A DNA stretch of 64,000 nt, from the NCBI RefSeq assembly GCF_002157855.1, contig NZ_CP020880.1, forward strand, positions 1,488,001-1,552,000, given 5' to 3'. The notes beneath the pieces were generated by a model. That model had not been told where the DNA came from. It was given only the letters and a program-made list of their open reading frames with translations, and ran no database searches. This stretch comes from Sutcliffiella horikoshii (lineage in GTDB: Bacteria; Bacillota; Bacilli; Bacillales; Bacillaceae_I). The number at the start of each line of letters is the position of its first letter. Positions within the stretch are counted from its first letter, which is position 1. Below are positions 60,489-64,000 of the stretch, piece by piece. Made by a program: the position numbers and the translations under genes.

Positions 60489-60837
60489 GGTTGATTTCCG
60501 TTCCAGGCGCTTCGCTTGCCTGCGGGCGGTCCATGAGCCTCCTAGTCTGCGCCTGTGGGGTCTCACCTGTCCCTTCCTCCCGCGGGCGTCTGCGCGCCTT
60601 CCACTACAATCAACAAGGTGACCTCATTCATCAAAGGGGTTATGAAACAGCACATAACCGAGTTAACTGAATCAAGCATTAACGTTACATTTACGCAATT
60701 TCCAGCTGTGGATTGGAGCAAATGGCGTAGACTCCAGCGGGGGAGTATAGGTAGATTGAGACCCCTGAAGCGTTGTGAGGAGGCTCAAGCACCGTCCCGC
60801 GGAAAGCGAAGTCATTTGCGGAAAGGAACAGCGGCTA
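60489..60837. repeat. Repeat composite: A arm forward, linker, B arm reverse
   Basis: A arm 60489-60614. Linker 60615-60702 (GAGTTAACTGAATCAAGCAT), the closest match to the 7.6-kb linker. B arm reverse 60703-60837 with the GACCCCTGAAGCGTTGTG core. The copy most similar to the 7.5-kb composite. Confidence 0.9.
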
Positions 60838-60891
60838 GTTGAAAAATGCTGTATTATCATAATATTGTCTCTTTTTTGGCAAAAAAAAAGG

Positions 60892-61100
60892 TTCGGACAT
60901 TTTTCTCATTTCTTCGGTCAAATAAACGATGGAATTGGGGAGGGTTTGGACATAATATTTGAGGGTTGGTCAACTTTTAGGGGGTGTTGGGACAATTGAA
61001 TTTTAGGTTCGGTCAATTTCAGCAAAACTTCGGTCAACTATTGAAATTCTTCGGTCAACTTTTCGAAATCTTCGGTCAAAACCTAAAAATCTTCGGACAT
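60892..61100 (+). repeat. Degenerate 21-bp tandem repeat (TTCGGTCAA motif)
   Basis: TTCGGTCAA or TTCGGACAT occurs at 60892, 60913, 61008, 61029, 61050, 61071 and 61092, with decayed copies near 60945, 60965 and 60987. Strict spacing is 21 bp. In the 60984 frame it reads as FGQ every seven residues, but no ribosome binding site is seen. From 61101 to 61267 I see nothing further. Confidence 0.8.
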
Positions 61101-61267
61101 TTGGAACTGAACAGGCATCACCGACCATTTTTCAACTATAAATGCCACCCAAAACCTGTATCAATACCAACCTGCAGTTCAATTCGCTTAATCAATATAG
61201 GCCAACACCTCCGCCTAATAAAGCCAAATAACGATATCTTTCAGCTGCAAAGGAGATGACCTATAGA

Positions 61268-61723
61268 TTAAGATGGTTTGATGATCATCAAGATAAAAAT
61301 GAGAAACCCTAGAATGCAGACTAACCAGTAGAGATTACTGATCTTGTGGAGAGTGGCGTCCTGCTGGGCCGGAAGTTGAGTAGAGGCTCTGTTTTCAGGG
61401 TGCAGCAGCCAACGCTGAAGTTCACTAAGGGCAGGAGAGATAAATCCGATTACAATGACTTGAATGGAAAGATAAATAACAAGGGAACCAAAAAGCCAAA
61501 CTTGGAGAATAGAACCATAGTTGCCAAAGAGAACTAGCAGTATGCCAGTGATTACGGCAAGTGTTCCACCAATTTTAGGGAAGTAGTCAAGTTTGTGTTG
61601 TAATAGGATATTGTGTCGAAGGTCTGAAATGGTCTGATGCTTTCTTAGAAGTATATTTCCGAAAAATGTGGGACCAATTCCGATGACGGCAACCAAGACA
61701 TGAATCAGTACAAGCCATTTCAT
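61268..61723 (-). CDS. DUF2269 family membrane protein
   Basis: 151 residues, four hydrophobic segments. The opening MKWLVLIHVLVAVIGIGPTFFG with the conserved histidine and GP motif is typical of DUF2269, a family of unknown function. ATG at 61723 lies 6 bases after GGGGGG; an ATG at 61729 directly abuts that site and is less likely. Monocistronic, upstream of nothing else on this strand. Confidence 0.85.
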   Translation of the reverse strand: MKWLVLIHVLVAVIGIGPTFFGNILLRKHQTISDLRHNILLQHKLDYFPKIGGTLAVITGILLVLFGNYGSILQVWLFGSLVIYLSIQVIVIGFISPALSELQRWLLHPENRASTQLPAQQDATLHKISNLYWLVCILGFLIFILMIIKPS

Positions 61724-61799
61724 AGGCATCCCCCCAATGCTATTGATACTTCAATATATGAGGGGAATGCCGGATTCATGTTCTTAATACCGATATCTG

Positions 61800-63485
61800 T
61801 TACATTTCTTGAGGTGCCTGAATTCCTAATAAACGCAGGGACTCTTTAATGACGATAGCAGTAGCAGATACCAATGCAAGTCTGGCACCTTTTTCAGCGT
61901 CCTCTTGAAGGAATTTTACATTGCCATACCAACTGTTGAAAGCTTGGCACACATCAACAATATGCTTTGCGACCAACGAGGGGTCGTAGGCCTTGTTTGA
62001 ATTTGCAATTACTTCTGGATATTCTTGCAGAAGTTTTGTCAGTTCCCATGAATAGTTATCACCTAATCCTTTGTCAATGACCTCACCAGTCCACTTGCCT
62101 TTTTTCAAGATGGAGTTAGCACGAGCATAAGTGTATTGAACATAAGGTCCAGTTTCTCCTTCAAACTTCAACATATCTTCGAGGGAAAATTCAACAGAAT
62201 TCACACGGTAGTTTTTTAAGTCATGAAAAATGACGGCACCGACACCAACCTGACGGGCCACTTCCTCTTTATCAGGAAGATCAGGGTTTTTGGATTCAAT
62301 ATTTCTTTCGGCAAGTTGAATTGCTTCTTTCAAGACTTCTTCTAATAACACGACCTTACCTTTTCGAGTGGACATTTTCTTGCCGTCCTTTAATAAAAGA
62401 CCAAATGGGATATGGTGCATTTCTGCTGCCCAATCAAAATTGGCTTTTTTTAACACTTCTTTCACTTGCTGAAAATGAATGGATTGCTCCTGTCCCACGA
62501 CATATAGAGCCTTTGAAAATTGATACACCTTCTTTCTATATAGTGCTGCAGCGAGATCACGAGTTGCATAAAGGGTAGCACCATCCGATTTTTTTATAAG
62601 GCATGGTGGAAGCGAAGGGTCATCAAGTTCCACTACTTGCGCACCATCTGACTCTTTTAACAAGTCTTGTTCTTCTAACATTTGAACCACTTGGTCCATT
62701 TTATCGTTATAAAACGCTTCTCCTTGATAAGAATCAAATGTGACCCCAAGAAGTGCGTAAATTTTATTAAATTCTTTTAAGGATTCTTCCCTGAACCATT
62801 TCCATAAAGATACTGCTTCCTCATTTCCTTCTTCCAGCTGCTTAAACCATCTACGCCCTTCCTCATTTAAGTCTGTATTTACTGCTGCTTCTTCGTGAAA
62901 TTTGACATAAAGCTTTAACAGTTCAGGTATCGGATTCCGGCGGATTTTTTCTTCTTTTCCCCATTTTAGATAAGCAGCAATCAGCTTCCCGAATTGTGTG
63001 CCCCAGTCTCCTAAGTAGTTAATCCGTACGGTTTCAAATCCGGACTTTTCCAGGATGTTAGCGATGGCATTCCCGATCACTGTCGAGCGTAGATGCCCCA
63101 TGGAAAAAGGTTTAGCGATATTGGGCGAGGACAAATCTAAGACGATGGTTTCTTTGTTTTTGAGATGAATCGTGCCATAGTTTTCTTTTTCTTTCAGAAT
63201 TATGTAAACAACCTTTTGTTGGATCATGTCCTTTCTGAAAAAAATATTAACATAAGGACCTACTGCCTCTGTTTTTTCAATCATGGCGTTTCTTAGTTGT
63301 GTTGCAATGTCTGCAGCTAGGAGGGGCGGGGCGGTTCTTTTCATTTTCGCTAATTCGAAACACGGGAAGGACAGGTCACCGTGTTGGGCATGTTTCGGTT
63401 TTTCTAAAAGTTGTGTAATTTTATCTAGTTGTAGTTCAGGGATCACACTATGCAGTGTTTCTGCTGCAAGAGCTGTCAGTTTCAT
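61800..63485 (-). CDS. argS: Arginyl-tRNA synthetase
   Basis: Class I synthetase charging tRNA-Arg. The HIGH-like motif lies in SSPNIAKPFSMGHLRST near residue 125 and the KMSK-like motif in GKKMSTRKGKVV near residue 370. The N-terminal additional domain (HGDLSFPCFELAK) and C-terminal anticodon domain (YTYARANSIL, DVCQAFNSWY) are complete; length 561. ATG at 63485 follows CTAGGAGATGATC. It is controlled by a T-box leader, so expression should rise on arginine starvation. This could be a second copy; B. subtilis argS is not in this region and, as I recall, not T-box regulated. Confidence 0.96.
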   Translation of the reverse strand: MKLTALAAETLHSVIPELQLDKITQLLEKPKHAQHGDLSFPCFELAKMKRTAPPLLAADIATQLRNAMIEKTEAVGPYVNIFFRKDMIQQKVVYIILKEKENYGTIHLKNKETIVLDLSSPNIAKPFSMGHLRSTVIGNAIANILEKSGFETVRINYLGDWGTQFGKLIAAYLKWGKEEKIRRNPIPELLKLYVKFHEEAAVNTDLNEEGRRWFKQLEEGNEEAVSLWKWFREESLKEFNKIYALLGVTFDSYQGEAFYNDKMDQVVQMLEEQDLLKESDGAQVVELDDPSLPPCLIKKSDGATLYATRDLAAALYRKKVYQFSKALYVVGQEQSIHFQQVKEVLKKANFDWAAEMHHIPFGLLLKDGKKMSTRKGKVVLLEEVLKEAIQLAERNIESKNPDLPDKEEVARQVGVGAVIFHDLKNYRVNSVEFSLEDMLKFEGETGPYVQYTYARANSILKKGKWTGEVIDKGLGDNYSWELTKLLQEYPEVIANSNKAYDPSLVAKHIVDVCQAFNSWYGNVKFLQEDAEKGARLALVSATAIVIKESLRLLGIQAPQEM

Positions 63486-63506
63486 TTAGATCATCTCCTA
63501 GTAAAA

Positions 63507-63765
63507 TAAATATAAAAAGCCCGCCTCTTCAAGTTGTTGAAGAGACGAGCTTGTTGTCATGTGCCCGCGGTACCACTCTAATTGCTTTTCACATATTTAT
63601 CAGAAAAGCCGCTTATCATCGTTAAAGGGGATGTGCCCATTTCATTTCAAAAGTGCGCTTCATTCTATAGACTTGCATCAGGCTTTCACCGACCCTGATT
63701 CGCTTTATTTGCCATCTATAGACTACTCTCTTTTTCATCAATGAATAATTTATAAAAGTTTGATG
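63507..63765 (-). ncRNA. T-box leader of argS with terminator
   Basis: On the minus strand, GAGAGTAG opens stem I (about 63731-63724). GAATGAAGCGCACTTTTG at its 3' side holds a putative specifier CGC (63657-63655, arginine). The T-box proper, AGAGTGGTACCGCGGGC, is at about 63580-63564. A terminator (AAGCTCGTCTCTTCAAC, then GAAGAGGCGGGCTT and T-rich tract) lies at 63556-63515, ending 30 bases before the start codon. Confidence 0.93.
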
Positions 63766-63795
63766 TAATTATACACAATTTTTAAAATGATGTAA

Positions 63796-63981
63796 CTATT
63801 TTTTATCTAGTTTTGGTTGATTATGTTGGTGTTCTTCATGGTGTGGAGGAATAAAGACATTTAACATTTCATCAAGCTCTTGACTTAGCCTAACGGTTTC
63901 TACAGATGTCAGTCCAGTTTTAAACGCTGTTTGCATCATTTGGCTTCGTTTTTTCTCAACGGCAAGTTCTACGAGTCTCAT
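63796..63981 (-). CDS. Spo0E family aspartyl-phosphate phosphatase
   Basis: 61 residues. RLVELAVEKKRSQMMQTAFKTGL and the signature VRLSQELDEMLNVF match the Spo0E helical hairpin; a histidine-rich tail (PPHHEEHQHNQP) is unusual. ATG at 63981 lies 8 bases after AAGGAG; the GTG at 63990 overlaps the binding site. Likely dephosphorylates a response regulator such as Spo0A~P. Second family member in the window. Confidence 0.85.
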   Translation of the reverse strand: MRLVELAVEKKRSQMMQTAFKTGLTSVETVRLSQELDEMLNVFIPPHHEEHQHNQPKLDKK

Positions 63982-64000
63982 CCTTATCACTCCTTCTTCA

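Noticed and set aside
60984-61259. 91-residue FGQ-repeat protein
   Set aside because: It arises from the 21-bp minisatellite, has no ribosome binding site, and its second half is unrelated non-coding sequence.

Overview
The window is about 64 kb of chromosome from an endospore-forming, low-GC Bacillaceae. Supporting signs are a GerA/GerB/GerC-type germination operon, two Spo0E-like phosphatases, CtsR-type operators at clpE, S-box, T-box and preQ1 riboswitches, and strong AGGAGG-like ribosome binding sites. The gene order broadly follows the Bacillus subtilis kinE-ogt-mtn-spo0E-mhqR-clpE-ykvI-queCDEF-ykvS segment, with many extra genes. That synteny comes from memory of the B. subtilis map, not from an alignment. 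Genus cannot be fixed from the sequence alone; Sutcliffiella or Bacillus are plausible.

Layout. 0-4.3 kb: 3' part of a multi-PAS sensor kinase, ogt, a solitary ArsR/DUF2087 regulator with a three-copy operator, and a DUF6176 gene broken by a stop codon. 4.3-13.5 kb: the complete methionine salvage set, mtnA-mtnK (minus strand), mtnU, mtnE and mtnW-mtnX-mtnB-mtnD, with two SAM riboswitches and a cold shock gene. 13.9-18 kb: CoA-disulfide reductase-like flavoprotein, CbpA-like c-di-AMP protein, secreted deacetylase, Spo0E-like protein, ZIP transporter. 18.4-23.5 kb: phnDCEE-type importer followed by a secreted-type 5'-nucleotidase fold enzyme. 23.5-29 kb: MhqR-like regulator, M3 peptidase, an orphan MurE-like ligase, two lipoproteins. 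29-36 kb: a nested repeat cluster, clpE, then an S-box operon metY-metX-hom that converts aspartate semialdehyde to homocysteine. 36-43.9 kb: YkvI, a protein resembling ATP synthase subunit c, a CPBP protease, an internally duplicated membrane protein, DUF2254, and preQ1-controlled queCDEF. 44-54.8 kb: DUF3231, a double AbrB-fold regulator, ykvS, a 52-bp tandem repeat, a small sigma factor, the germination operon, nucleoside hydrolase and small membrane proteins. 55-60 kb: a YtrA-type regulator inside a six-gene ABC exporter operon. 60.5-64 kb: repeats, DUF2269, and argS under a T-box.

The most striking non-genic feature is a dispersed GC-rich repeat family, at least 14 arms in this one window. 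Arms of two types (called A and B here) share a core. Four composites of about 350-362 bp have the layout A-forward, conserved 85-95 bp linker, B-reverse; a fifth, inverted and damaged, is at 29.0-29.5 kb. That fifth copy is split by a 220-bp inverted-repeat element which itself carries a family member. The repeats sit just after terminators, inside the mtn operon, and at one gene's stop codon. I saw no CRISPR array, prophage, complete insertion sequence, rRNA or tRNA.
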